Assembly (NCBI GenBank): GCA_017454265.1
Contig: JAFTDJ010000021.1
Coordinates: forward strand, 1-64,000
DNA: 64,000 bases
Origin: Bacteroidales bacterium
GTDB lineage: Bacteria; Bacteroidota; Bacteroidia; Bacteroidales; UBA932
Reading direction: 5' to 3'
Of this stretch, positions 51,560 through 59,870 are shown piece after piece. Numbering within the stretch: the stretch's first letter is position 1; the number at the start of each line of letters is the position of its first letter. Under the pieces are notes generated by a model. The model saw only the letters and a program-made list of their open reading frames with translations, ran no database searches and was not told the origin of the DNA. Both the position numbers and the translations under genes were made by a program.

Positions 51560-52888
51560 ATGGTAAAAATCAATTTAAACGGTTGCAATTCCTTCGTAAA
51601 GGATGCAGATTATCAGAAGTATGTGCAGAAGGCGCTCGAAGCCTATGACATACTGGACAAGGAAACCGGAGCAGGCAACGACTTCCTGGGCTGGAAAACG
51701 CTGCCAGACGGCACCCCGGAGTCGCTCATTACCGCCTGTGAGGCCGTACGCGACGACTGGAAGGCACGCGGAGTGAACCTCGTGGTCGTCATCGGCATCG
51801 GAGGTTCCTACCTCGGCGCACGCTGTGCCCTGGAGGCTCTCAACCACCAGTTCATTCAGGATCCGGCAAGGCCCCGCGTAGTCTTTGCCGGCAACAATCT
51901 ATCCGAAGAGTATCTGGCGGAAATGATGGACCTTGCAGAAAAGAGCAGCGTAGCATGCATAGTCATCTCAAAGTCCGGCACCACCACGGAACCTGCGGTG
52001 GCATTCCGCATCGTCAAGGAGCATATTGAAAAGCGCTATGGCAAGAAAGAGGCCGCTGACCGTATCGTAGCCGTTACCGATGCCGCCCGCGGCGCTCTCA
52101 AGACGCTTTCGACACAGGAAGGATACCGCACCTTCGTAGTTCCCGACAACGTAGGCGGACGCTTCTCCGTACTCTCCCCCGTCGGCCTTCTGCCCATCTG
52201 CGTAGCCGGTTACGACGTACGGGCGATGCTCAAGGGCGCTGAAGCGGCAAAGGCTCAGGTAAGCGTACGCTCAGCCGGGAATCCCGCGGTACAGTATGCT
52301 GCAATGCGCAATTTGCAGTACTTCGAACTGGGCAAAAAAGTGGAGGTTCTCGTAACCTACAATCCCCGTTTCATGTTCCTTGGCGAATGGTGGAAGCAGC
52401 TCTTCGGCGAATCCGAGGGCAAGGACGGAAAGGGAATATACCCTGCCTCCGCCAACTTTACCACCGACCTTCATTCGATCGGCCAGTTCATCCAGGACGG
52501 CGACCGTTGCATGTTCGAGACGGTGGTCAGCATCGAGAAGTCGAACCGTAACGTAGTAATAGGCAGCGACGAGCAGAACCTCGACCAGCTCAACTACCTT
52601 GCCGGTAAGAATGTGGAGCACTGCAACGCAATGGCTGCACTGGGTACCAAACTCGCCCATATCGACGGCGGAGTACCCCAGATAGAGATATCCATCGAGC
52701 GAGTGAACGAATACTGCATAGGCGAACTGTTCTATTTCTTCGAAGCCGCCTGCGGCATAAGCGCTTACCTGCTGGGGGTCAATCCTTTCAACCAGCCCGG
52801 TGTGGAAGCATATAAAAAGAATATGTTCGCCCTGCTGCGCAAGCCCGGATACGAGGCCCAGACCGAGGAAATACTCAAACGCCTCTGA
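51560..52888 (+). CDS. pgi: Glucose-6-phosphate isomerase
   Basis: Pgi interconverts glucose-6-phosphate and fructose-6-phosphate. The start MVKINLNGCNSF gives 442 residues, the normal length of the Bacillus-type enzyme; the longer frame overlaps the barrel gene. Signatures: IGIGGSYLGARCALEAL (about 72-88), VISKSGTTTEPA, GGRFSVLSPVGLLP and catalytic Glu in FLGEWWKQLFGESEGK. Its tail overlaps lpd by 14 bases. Confidence 0.96.
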   Translation: MVKINLNGCNSFVKDADYQKYVQKALEAYDILDKETGAGNDFLGWKTLPDGTPESLITACEAVRDDWKARGVNLVVVIGIGGSYLGARCALEALNHQFIQDPARPRVVFAGNNLSEEYLAEMMDLAEKSSVACIVISKSGTTTEPAVAFRIVKEHIEKRYGKKEAADRIVAVTDAARGALKTLSTQEGYRTFVVPDNVGGRFSVLSPVGLLPICVAGYDVRAMLKGAEAAKAQVSVRSAGNPAVQYAAMRNLQYFELGKKVEVLVTYNPRFMFLGEWWKQLFGESEGKDGKGIYPASANFTTDLHSIGQFIQDGDRCMFETVVSIEKSNRNVVIGSDEQNLDQLNYLAGKNVEHCNAMAALGTKLAHIDGGVPQIEISIERVNEYCIGELFYFFEAACGISAYLLGVNPFNQPGVEAYKKNMFALLRKPGYEAQTEEILKRL

Positions 52889-54140
52889 CAGCCGCAAGCA
52901 ACACCTCGCTGAGCGTGGGGTGGGCGTGGATTATGTCCCCCGCCTGCCCGGCAGTGGCTCCGAGGGCTATCAATACGGCGGCCTCGTGAATGAGGTCCGA
53001 AGAATGGGCGCCCAGGATATGGGCGCCTATTATTTTGCCGGTGGCCTTGTCGGCAATGACCTTGCACCAGCCGTCGGCCTCTCCGCTCGCGACAGCCTTG
53101 CCGTTGGCGCGGTAGTTGGCTTTGCCGACGGAAATATCCCTTCCGGCGCACTCCTCTTCCGTCAGTCCCACGGTAGCGGCTTCGGGCACGGTAAACACTG
53201 CGGCCGGCACGACTGACATATCTATAAGGCATGCTTCGCCGATAATGTGCGCAAGGGCCTTGCGTCCCTGGGCGGAGGCCACGTGAGCGAGCATCATACC
53301 GCCGGTAATGTCTCCGACAGCATATATTCCCGGCCGGTTTGTCTGCATGTTCTCATCCACCACTATGCCGCGCGGAGTGTATTCTATGCCCGCCTCATCG
53401 AGATTCAGGGAGGCCAGGTTCGGCCTGCGGCCTACCGCCATAAGGATGCAGTCGGCAGCCGTTTCGAATTCCTTGTCGCTCTTGGACCAGCGTACTGCGC
53501 CATCTTCAATCGCCGTTACACGGGCAGATGTTTCTATCTTTATGCCCCGCTTGACAAGGGATGCCTTCAGGCGTTTGGCAAGGTCCACGTCAAAGCGCGG
53601 GAGGATGTTGGGACAGAACTCCAGCACTGTAACCTCAGAGCCGAATTTCCGGTAGATGGAAGCGAATTCCAGGCCGATTACGCCGCCGCCTATTACGCAA
53701 AGACGTTCCGGGACTTCGCTCAGTTCCAGCATTGCAGAAGAGTCGAGGGCCTTTTCCGCTCCGGGGATGGGAAGGCTTGCGCTGACGGAACCGGTTGCAA
53801 TGATAATTGCGTCCGCATCGAAGTGAAGAGTGCTCCCGTCATCGGCACGCACATCCACGCAATGCCCGCATCCCAGACTCGCAACGCCTTGCACAACAGT
53901 GATGAGAGGATTGCGCATCAGCTGGTTTATGCCGCCGGTGAGCTGCTCCACGACGGCGTGTTTACGTTCCTGATCGGGAGCGTCCATAGCACATAGCGCC
54001 TTGGTAGGAATGCATCCTTCATTCAGGCAGGTGCCTCCGAGAGGGCCGTCGGATATTAATACTACTTCAATTCCACGTGCGGCAGCTTCCGCCGCTGTTT
54101 CATAACCGCCTGGGCCGGCGCCGATGATAATCAGTTTCAT
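52875..54140 (-). CDS. lpdA: Dihydrolipoamide dehydrogenase (E3) family oxidoreductase
   Basis: A flavoprotein disulfide reductase of 421 residues with FAD motif IIGAGPGGYETA, redox Cys pair GGTCLNEGCIPTKAL, NAD motif VIGGGVIGLEFA, FAD motif GIYAVGDITGG and the C-terminal catalytic HAHPTLSEVL. It is about 40 residues shorter than usual E3. No E1/E2 or glycine-cleavage genes are nearby, so the partner complex is unknown. The start shares one base with the priA stop. Confidence 0.9.
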   Translation of the reverse strand: MKLIIIGAGPGGYETAAEAAARGIEVVLISDGPLGGTCLNEGCIPTKALCAMDAPDQERKHAVVEQLTGGINQLMRNPLITVVQGVASLGCGHCVDVRADDGSTLHFDADAIIIATGSVSASLPIPGAEKALDSSAMLELSEVPERLCVIGGGVIGLEFASIYRKFGSEVTVLEFCPNILPRFDVDLAKRLKASLVKRGIKIETSARVTAIEDGAVRWSKSDKEFETAADCILMAVGRRPNLASLNLDEAGIEYTPRGIVVDENMQTNRPGIYAVGDITGGMMLAHVASAQGRKALAHIIGEACLIDMSVVPAAVFTVPEAATVGLTEEECAGRDISVGKANYRANGKAVASGEADGWCKVIADKATGKIIGAHILGAHSSDLIHEAAVLIALGATAGQAGDIIHAHPTLSEVLLAAVRGV

Positions 54141-55750
54141 TATATTGGATCTACGTCTATGATTACGCGTACACGGCCCCCCGCCTTCTTCTCGAAGTCA
54201 AGCGCCCTCGCACGCAATTCCTGTTTCTTTTTTGTGAGGCTGCCGTCCGGTGTCAAGACCAGCCGCTCCTTGCGCCCGCCGAAATCCGTATCCACCAGAC
54301 GGGTATAGGGGGGTAGGGCGAAGCTTCGCCTCTCCTCCAGAAGCCGTGGATATATGTCTTCGAAGCTCCTGAATACAGGATGCTCCTGTTTGGCTGTCTG
54401 CACTATGAATGTACCCCTGCATTGCTCCCGCAACATGGCCAGGGTCTGCACGGCGCGCTCGTCGGAACGGAATCCGTCGTCTGAAAACAGAGCGTCCGCC
54501 TGAAGTATCGCAACAAGGGAATACCCTCCAAGGTCGGACAGGCGGGCCTGGGCAGGTGTATAAATGTCGGCTTGTATATCCTTGAACAACTCTGCAGCCT
54601 GCCCAAGCAACTCGTCCGGTTTTTCCCAGCCGCGTATCAAAGCAACAGGACCTCCCGATAATGCTGCAGCTTTGAGGAGTTTCCTTGAGAAATGTCCCAC
54701 CATACCGTTTTTGTGCTTCTCCTCGCTTACGTCTATGACAGTCATACGCGCAGATGGCTGAACGGCTTTTTGCAATTCGTACTTACCGCTCACAGCATTA
54801 TAGTAGGATTCCAGCGACGGAGACGGAGAGCCGAGCACCACCGGGCATCCGTGTATGCGGCCAAGCATTACAGCGGCATCACGGGCATTGTATCTCGGAT
54901 TGTGTTCGGACTGTTTGTAAAAAGGGTCCTGCTCGTTATCTACTATTATAAGACCGAGCCTGCTGAACGGAAGGAAAAGGGCACTTCTCGCGCCAATCAC
55001 CACCTGCCCGCCAAAACTGCGGAGATCTTCGGCCACCCTGCGCCTGCGAGCCTCGGAGATGTGCGAGTTCACGCTGTGGACTTGTCCGGGAAAGGCTTTC
55101 TCAAACATACCTTCCAACAAGTCCCCCATTGCTATTTCCGGCGTAAGTACAAGTACATTCCGACCTTGGGAAAGCACATCGCGACAAAGCTCCAGGTAGT
55201 GTTCCGGACGGCCTGCGCCGGCAAAAAGCACCGGTTTGGGAGGGCGGGAAGTCTTTCCGGATGTGACCGGACAAGGAATCCGGGTGAGTTCATCTATCTG
55301 TCGCCTGATTTTATCTCTTTCCGCTTCCAGCCTCTCCCGCACATTATCACGATGTTTTTTTGTTAAAGCCTCTTCACGGACAGCCAAGCGCTGATGCAGA
55401 CGCTCAAGGATGCTGGCGGCTTTCTGCTCCCCCTTGATTTTACCTGCCGGGCAGGCCGTTTTGTAGACCTCGCCTATACTGCACAGATAATACCCGGAAA
55501 GGAAATCCCAGAAGGCGAGCTCCTCCGCGCTCACCGCCGGCAGTTCGTCACAGATTCTGGTTACACTTTGTATCTTGGTCTCGTCGAGCCCCGGAGTTTC
55601 CGTGCATTGCAGTACAACGCCAACATAGCTGCGCCTGGCAAAAACGACGGAAACACGCGTTCCGGGGGCAAGGGCTTTTGGGCTGCTGTACCAAGGCACC
55701 CACTCCAGACGGAGCGGGAGAATCACCTGTATGAAGCAGCACCCGGGCAT
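54140..55750 (-). CDS. priA: PriA-like primosomal protein with degenerate helicase motifs
   Basis: PriA restarts replication at stalled forks. This homolog has 536 residues against about 730-830 usually. The N-terminal 3'-DNA-end domain is kept (GTRVSVVFARRSYVGVV), and GARSALFLPFSRLGLIIVD is clearly PriA. Walker A (GVTGSGKTEVY) reads FAGAGRPEHYL (177-186), and DEEH reads DNEQ (271-274). The zinc-binding cysteine region is deleted, and motif V (GTQM-x-KGHDF) and motif VI (QVAGRAGR) are gone. The frame is open throughout, so it looks like a maintained ATPase-dead protein rather than a fresh pseudogene. A working PriA may exist elsewhere. Confidence 0.85.
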   Translation of the reverse strand: MPGCCFIQVILPLRLEWVPWYSSPKALAPGTRVSVVFARRSYVGVVLQCTETPGLDETKIQSVTRICDELPAVSAEELAFWDFLSGYYLCSIGEVYKTACPAGKIKGEQKAASILERLHQRLAVREEALTKKHRDNVRERLEAERDKIRRQIDELTRIPCPVTSGKTSRPPKPVLFAGAGRPEHYLELCRDVLSQGRNVLVLTPEIAMGDLLEGMFEKAFPGQVHSVNSHISEARRRRVAEDLRSFGGQVVIGARSALFLPFSRLGLIIVDNEQDPFYKQSEHNPRYNARDAAVMLGRIHGCPVVLGSPSPSLESYYNAVSGKYELQKAVQPSARMTVIDVSEEKHKNGMVGHFSRKLLKAAALSGGPVALIRGWEKPDELLGQAAELFKDIQADIYTPAQARLSDLGGYSLVAILQADALFSDDGFRSDERAVQTLAMLREQCRGTFIVQTAKQEHPVFRSFEDIYPRLLEERRSFALPPYTRLVDTDFGGRKERLVLTPDGSLTKKKQELRARALDFEKKAGGRVRVIIDVDPI

Positions 55751-55798
55751 TTCGAGACAAAAATATAAAATTTTATTTGTAAAGTCTCAAATTATTTC

Positions 55799-55806
55799 TA
55801 CCTTTG
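55799..55806 (+). promoter_or_regulatory. tRNA-Phe promoter -7 element
   Basis: TACCTTTG, 18 bases before the mature 5' end of tRNA-Phe. Confidence 0.6.
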
Positions 55807-55824
55807 CATTCCCACAAGGGAACT

Positions 55825-55897
55825 GGTGCTGTAGCTCAGGTGGTAGAGCAATGGACTGAAAATCCATGTGTCGCTGGTTCAACTCCCGCCAGCACCA
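55825..55897 (+). tRNA. tRNA-Phe (anticodon GAA)
   Basis: A 73-base cloverleaf: acceptor GGTGCTG/CAGCACC, D arm GCTC/GAGC, anticodon stem ATGGA/TCCAT with loop CTGAAAA (GAA), T arm GCTGG-TTCAACT-CCCGC with one T-C mismatch in the stem. CCA is not fully encoded. The T-loop TTCAACT is slightly unusual but acceptable. Confidence 0.93.
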
Positions 55898-55898
55898 C

Positions 55899-55932
55899 AA
55901 AAAAAACCGACAAGCAATTGCCGGTTTTTTTT
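55899..55932 (+). terminator. Terminator of tRNA-Phe
   Basis: CCGACAA and TTGCCGG pair with one mismatch around a GCAA loop, flanked by an A-run that can pair with the following eight T. A good intrinsic terminator just after the tRNA. Confidence 0.8.
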
Positions 55933-55953
55933 ATTATCTGGACTCCACCAGTC

Positions 55954-56313
55954 CTAACGTCTTGTGGGGAACTCCGCTATGCGCAAGGTGGTGCAACCGT
56001 AAGGAATCAGTTCTATCCATCGCTCTTCCCCTGTGTCTTTTCCGTCTTCCGTAAAATACGCTACAGGGCCGACCGAGCCGTTTACGGCAACCCAGTCCGG
56101 GAGTTCCACTGCCTTCGCACGCAGCACGACCGGAGCATTGTCCACATTCCAGGGATATGAACCATCATAATGGCGCTCCTCCACGAGTTCGATTACGCTG
56201 TCATTCTTCCGCAGGGCGAAGTTCCATGGCGTGGTGGAAGTAACCTCATAATAGGAGCTTCCGTACTGCTGCCTGTCAGCCCCTTCAAACTCCTTTCGTT
56301 CCCATTTTTCGGC
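55954..56313 (-). pseudogene. GH127-like (beta-L-arabinofuranosidase family) C-terminal remnant
   Basis: The open frame from 56313 to the TAG at 55954 has no ATG near its beginning; reading starts after a TGA with AEKWERKEFEGADRQQYG, then YYEVTSTTPWNFALRK, DGSYPWNVDNAPVV, GPVAYFTEDG and LIPYGCTTLRIAEFPT. These are features of the C-terminal beta-domain of GH127-type proteins, which are normally 600-800 residues. The catalytic barrel is missing. The remnant overlaps the end of the mutarotase-like gene in another frame, which suggests a deletion joined the two genes. Confidence 0.6.
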
Positions 56314-57154
56314 TCACGGTTGAATACCTGAGCGCCGGCAGGCGCGTACGGAATGTATTGTACGGCTCCGGGCAGGCGACCCTGTGGTTCGCCCAGAAAA
56401 CGATGTGCGACAAAGCCGTATCTCCGCTTATACTCACTCCGCGGGAAGCCTCCCTGAGAATTAAAGCGTAAGGAGTACTGGAGGCACCGGCTGCGTGCAT
56501 ATTTCCCATATACACCGATTCGCCTTCTACCAGTTTTCTGGAGAAGCGCAGGCCGGAGGCGGAAAGTGCAACGCTGTCGTGTTGCGCACGCCAGCTGCCT
56601 TCAGGTCTGAAAGCCACATCCAGCATTCTGTCGGGGCCGACTCCCAGATTTCCAAGGGTCCAGAAGTTATGGTTATACACTTCTCCATCCAGCACGGGGC
56701 CAAGGCTGTCCAGGCTATGGCGAATCTCAAAAGAATCCGGACCGGTACAACAAATATCTTTTCTGTAGTCGTACCATCCAGGAAGGATCTGCCTGAAGGC
56801 AACACCCCCGGGACTTTTCTCAATTCTCCAATCCCCCTCATCGGACAATTCATAAAGACGGAAACGGTCATACGCCTCATCATCAGGTCTTTTCAACAAC
56901 CCCACTCCAATCTTCAGGAAAGCCTCTCCCGGCGCTGCAGATTCAAAGCCGTTTGCGGAAAACTCCTCTGCAGGACCGCATACGGTATCGTGCCGGAAAG
57001 GGTCGTAACCCTCGAACCATCGGTCTGCATACTCAACGCCTTTGAAGACAATGCTGTCGAAAACTCCCGACCTGTCGAAACGGGTTCCCCTGTAGAATCC
57101 GTCCAGGGGCTCGTGAATCGCCATTTCAAGGTCTCCAAAGCCTATAACCAGCAT
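56285..57154 (-). CDS. Aldose 1-epimerase-like protein with an altered C-terminus
   Basis: A 289-residue beta-sandwich protein resembling galactose-mutarotase-like proteins: YRGTRFDRSGVFDSIVFKG, YADRWFEGYDPFRHD, GPAEEFS, and YNHNFWTLGNLGVGPD with a candidate catalytic His. After ACPEPYN the expected short end is replaced by RTRLPALRYSTV, which resembles the beta-domain of GH127 proteins, and then the frame stops within the GH127 remnant. It starts one base after the ROK kinase stop. Likely role: anomer interconversion for the sugar used by this locus. Confidence 0.6.
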   Translation of the reverse strand: MLVIGFGDLEMAIHEPLDGFYRGTRFDRSGVFDSIVFKGVEYADRWFEGYDPFRHDTVCGPAEEFSANGFESAAPGEAFLKIGVGLLKRPDDEAYDRFRLYELSDEGDWRIEKSPGGVAFRQILPGWYDYRKDICCTGPDSFEIRHSLDSLGPVLDGEVYNHNFWTLGNLGVGPDRMLDVAFRPEGSWRAQHDSVALSASGLRFSRKLVEGESVYMGNMHAAGASSTPYALILREASRGVSISGDTALSHIVFWANHRVACPEPYNTFRTRLPALRYSTVSRKMGTKGV

Positions 57155-57155
57155 A

Positions 57156-57950
57156 TCAGAACATACTTTTCAGCCCCCGGAAGACAGCCCCTTCCGGAGA
57201 AGGTACCACAGCGACTCCCGGAAGTTCCCCCTCGAGAGGCCCGACAAACAAAGAAAGAGATTTGGAAATCTGGCCTCCGATCAATACAGCCGAAAGTTCC
57301 AACTTCCGGGCCAAAGGTGCGAGAACCTGGCCGAGAAGCCTGCCCGTGCCCTGATAGACGTCTAAAGCCGCCTGATCGCCTGAGAAAGCCAGACGCGCTA
57401 CGTCGTATGCCGACAGTCCGGAACCCCCAGTAATCTGCTCATAAGCAGAGACAATACCGCGTCCGCTGATACGGTCTTCCAGTAGTCCGCCATTATGAGG
57501 CAGGTTCCAAAGCCCGTACGCAGGAGACAGGGACTGATTGCACTGAACAACGCCGGAAACTGCATAAGAAAAGCCAAGACCGGTCCCAAGAGTGACAAGT
57601 GCACAGTTGGAACTTCCCAGATCAAGCATTTCAAGCGCCCCGGCCAGTACCGCATTTACGTCGTGCATGAACTTAAGGCTCACGTCCTCCTGCAGCCCGG
57701 CAATCTCCCGGAAGCTGCAGCCGTAAACCGAGGCGAACTTATGCTTCATCAGGAAAATCCCCTCACGGTAATCGAAGGGGCCGGGAATTGCAACGCCGAC
57801 GGCATCTACTGCTTCAACCGGGCCGACAGCATCCTTTAAGGATTGCTGTATCTGCATGCGGCTCCCGGAAGACGGCACAGGAATCTGCCGGCCGTCGCTG
57901 CACTTGATGAAAGTGCCGCCTACGTCAAGCAGGATCGTTCTGGTATCCAT
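57156..57950 (-). CDS. ROK family sugar kinase
   Basis: A 264-residue kinase with phosphate loop LLDVGGTFIKC (about 7-16), GVAIPGPFDYREG, catalytic Asp in FMHDVNAVLAGA and ALVTLGTGLGF. The usual ROK zinc motif CxCGxxGC is missing, and the protein is about 40 residues shorter than most. The substrate is unknown, presumably the isomerized sugar of this locus. Its start lies inside the preceding gene (26-base overlap). Confidence 0.8.
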   Translation of the reverse strand: MDTRTILLDVGGTFIKCSDGRQIPVPSSGSRMQIQQSLKDAVGPVEAVDAVGVAIPGPFDYREGIFLMKHKFASVYGCSFREIAGLQEDVSLKFMHDVNAVLAGALEMLDLGSSNCALVTLGTGLGFSYAVSGVVQCNQSLSPAYGLWNLPHNGGLLEDRISGRGIVSAYEQITGGSGLSAYDVARLAFSGDQAALDVYQGTGRLLGQVLAPLARKLELSAVLIGGQISKSLSLFVGPLEGELPGVAVVPSPEGAVFRGLKSMF

Positions 57951-59796
57951 CTCGCAGACAAGTCTTGTGTACGCGTATGGGCTCCTTGCCGAGATTCTCG
58001 ATAACGTATCTGCCCATGCTCGCAGGCACGCAGGCTATCTCCATGAAATCAAGGTCAAAAAACCTCTCAGGGTGTTCCTTGCTGCGGATACGTATGCTTT
58101 CCCCGTCCACCAGGGTAAGCACGTGGAATTTCTCCCCGCGGGTATCCTGTTCGCACGCCTTGTCGAATTCCAGGCGGCGCAGGGATATGTACATCTGGGG
58201 ATTCTCGCCCAGGATGTATTCGCTCCAACCGCCCCCGGAGACGTCCAGTCTTGGCTCCTGTACGATGTACTCGGGGCTTTCGGGGTCATGTATCACGCTG
58301 TGGCGACGGTCCTGCCGTACGTTCAATTCCCCAAGATGCGTGTGGATAGGGCGCTGCTTGCCGTCGAAGTCGAGACGGAGATAATCGTACATCTTATAAG
58401 TATAGGAGCCTATGGTCAGCGAGCCTATCTCAAGAATCACCTGATTCCGGCCGCTGGAATGTATGGTGCCGGCAGGCAGCATAACCTGCAGGCCGGGCTT
58501 GGATTCCTCATAGCTCACATACTTCATATAGTCGCAGGGCACGTGATCGGTGTCGGCCGCCTCTATCTCCTTGAAGAAAGCGGGAATGTCGGCGTCGTCG
58601 CGGAAGCCTATGAAGGTCTTCGCCTCGTGACCGGTCACCACTACGTAATAACTCTCGTCCTGGCGTCCGAACTCGTTGTAGTTCTCCACGTTGAACTTGC
58701 CTCCGGAGTGGCACTGGATGCTCATATTGCCGGTCGAGTGATACGAATCGTCCCAGTTGAAACGTATAGGGAAATACCCTTTGTACTTGCGCACGCAGTC
58801 TTCGCCCATCAGCTTTACGCCTTCCTTGTGGACGAAAGAGCAGAAATTGATGTCCAGCTTCTCACCTCCTGCATCAACCAGCACGCTGACTTCCATAGGT
58901 ATGAAGTCGAACACCCAGGCAGCGTTGCGCATCTTCTCCGGGAGCCCGCGCTGCTTCTTCATATAGGAGCCGCCCCAAACGCCTTCCAGGTAACATGGCT
59001 TGGCGCGGAAAGGATACTTGACAAGCTGGGCGCATATCTCCGAGAAACTGCCGAAAGGCATCATCTGCAGGTTCGCCCGGTCATTGTCCAGGAAGTACCA
59101 GTCGATGGCGCTCTCGGAAAAAAGCTCCTTGCGCAGCTGCACCGCATTCTCGAAGTCGCAGTAATAGCAGCGGCGTATAGTCCTGTTGATGATGCCGGTG
59201 TGCTTCTTGCCTATGTTGGCGTACTCGCCGGCACGAATACGGAGCATACTGTTCATGGGGGTTATATCCAGCCAGCATTTCACGTCGTACATCCCGCGGA
59301 ACTCCTTTATAAGGGAGCCGTAACCGTACACTATGACAAGTTTGCCGGGAGCCTTGAGGCCGGGAACATACTCCCTGAAAGCCTTTACCCCGGCTTCATC
59401 CATCAAGCCGATGTATCCGCCGTGATATACTTTGCCATAGAGGAGGGTGGGATCAATTCTTTTGTCCCAGATCAGGAGAGGGTCTATGATACTGTCTATT
59501 TCCTCGCCGCTCTTGAATGTGCGGACGGCGCTGTCCACAAATTCAATCTTGAAACCGAACACCTCGCACTCCCTTGCCAGAAGGCTCACCATCAAATCCC
59601 ACTTGGCCGTCGTATATCCGTCGAAGGCTATGATGACTCCTTCTTTCTCCACCATCGGGGCCAGCTCCGTCATCAGTCGTTTTGCAACTGCCTGATTGCC
59701 GCCGGACACTATCGATTCTACCGTCTTTTTTGAAAGTTCCGGCCTGTTCACGGGCTTGGGGTCGTGATAGGGGAACGGGTTATACATAAAACTCAT
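57925..59796 (-). CDS. Class I mannose-6-phosphate isomerase-like protein, two-domain
   Basis: A 623-residue protein. The N-terminal part (about 1-230) has a kinase-like P-loop-free core (VIIAFDGYTTAKWDLMV, LLIWDKRIDPTLLYGKVYHGG, KLVIVYGYGSLI). The C-terminal part (about 270-600) is a cupin-type phosphomannose-isomerase-like domain (WGGSYMKK, NMSIQCHSGG, LQVMLPAGTIHSSGRNQVILEIG, with metal-binding His and Glu). Bacteroidota carry such genes beside fucose-isomerase-like genes; the exact substrate is not established. It lies 74 bases after the isomerase-like gene. Confidence 0.75.
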   Translation of the reverse strand: MSFMYNPFPYHDPKPVNRPELSKKTVESIVSGGNQAVAKRLMTELAPMVEKEGVIIAFDGYTTAKWDLMVSLLARECEVFGFKIEFVDSAVRTFKSGEEIDSIIDPLLIWDKRIDPTLLYGKVYHGGYIGLMDEAGVKAFREYVPGLKAPGKLVIVYGYGSLIKEFRGMYDVKCWLDITPMNSMLRIRAGEYANIGKKHTGIINRTIRRCYYCDFENAVQLRKELFSESAIDWYFLDNDRANLQMMPFGSFSEICAQLVKYPFRAKPCYLEGVWGGSYMKKQRGLPEKMRNAAWVFDFIPMEVSVLVDAGGEKLDINFCSFVHKEGVKLMGEDCVRKYKGYFPIRFNWDDSYHSTGNMSIQCHSGGKFNVENYNEFGRQDESYYVVVTGHEAKTFIGFRDDADIPAFFKEIEAADTDHVPCDYMKYVSYEESKPGLQVMLPAGTIHSSGRNQVILEIGSLTIGSYTYKMYDYLRLDFDGKQRPIHTHLGELNVRQDRRHSVIHDPESPEYIVQEPRLDVSGGGWSEYILGENPQMYISLRRLEFDKACEQDTRGEKFHVLTLVDGESIRIRSKEHPERFFDLDFMEIACVPASMGRYVIENLGKEPIRVHKTCLRDGYQNDPA

Positions 59797-59870
59797 ATAT
59801 TTCTATCTTACTTTTTCAATTATTGTACGATGTTACTTTTGCTTACGTTCTGCTGATTTGGGGGTGAGTT

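Noticed and set aside
57856..59733. Plus-strand open frame of 625 codons opposite the mannose-6-P-isomerase-like gene
   Set aside because: It lies fully antisense to a gene with clear family motifs, shows no domain of its own and follows from the codon bias of the real gene.
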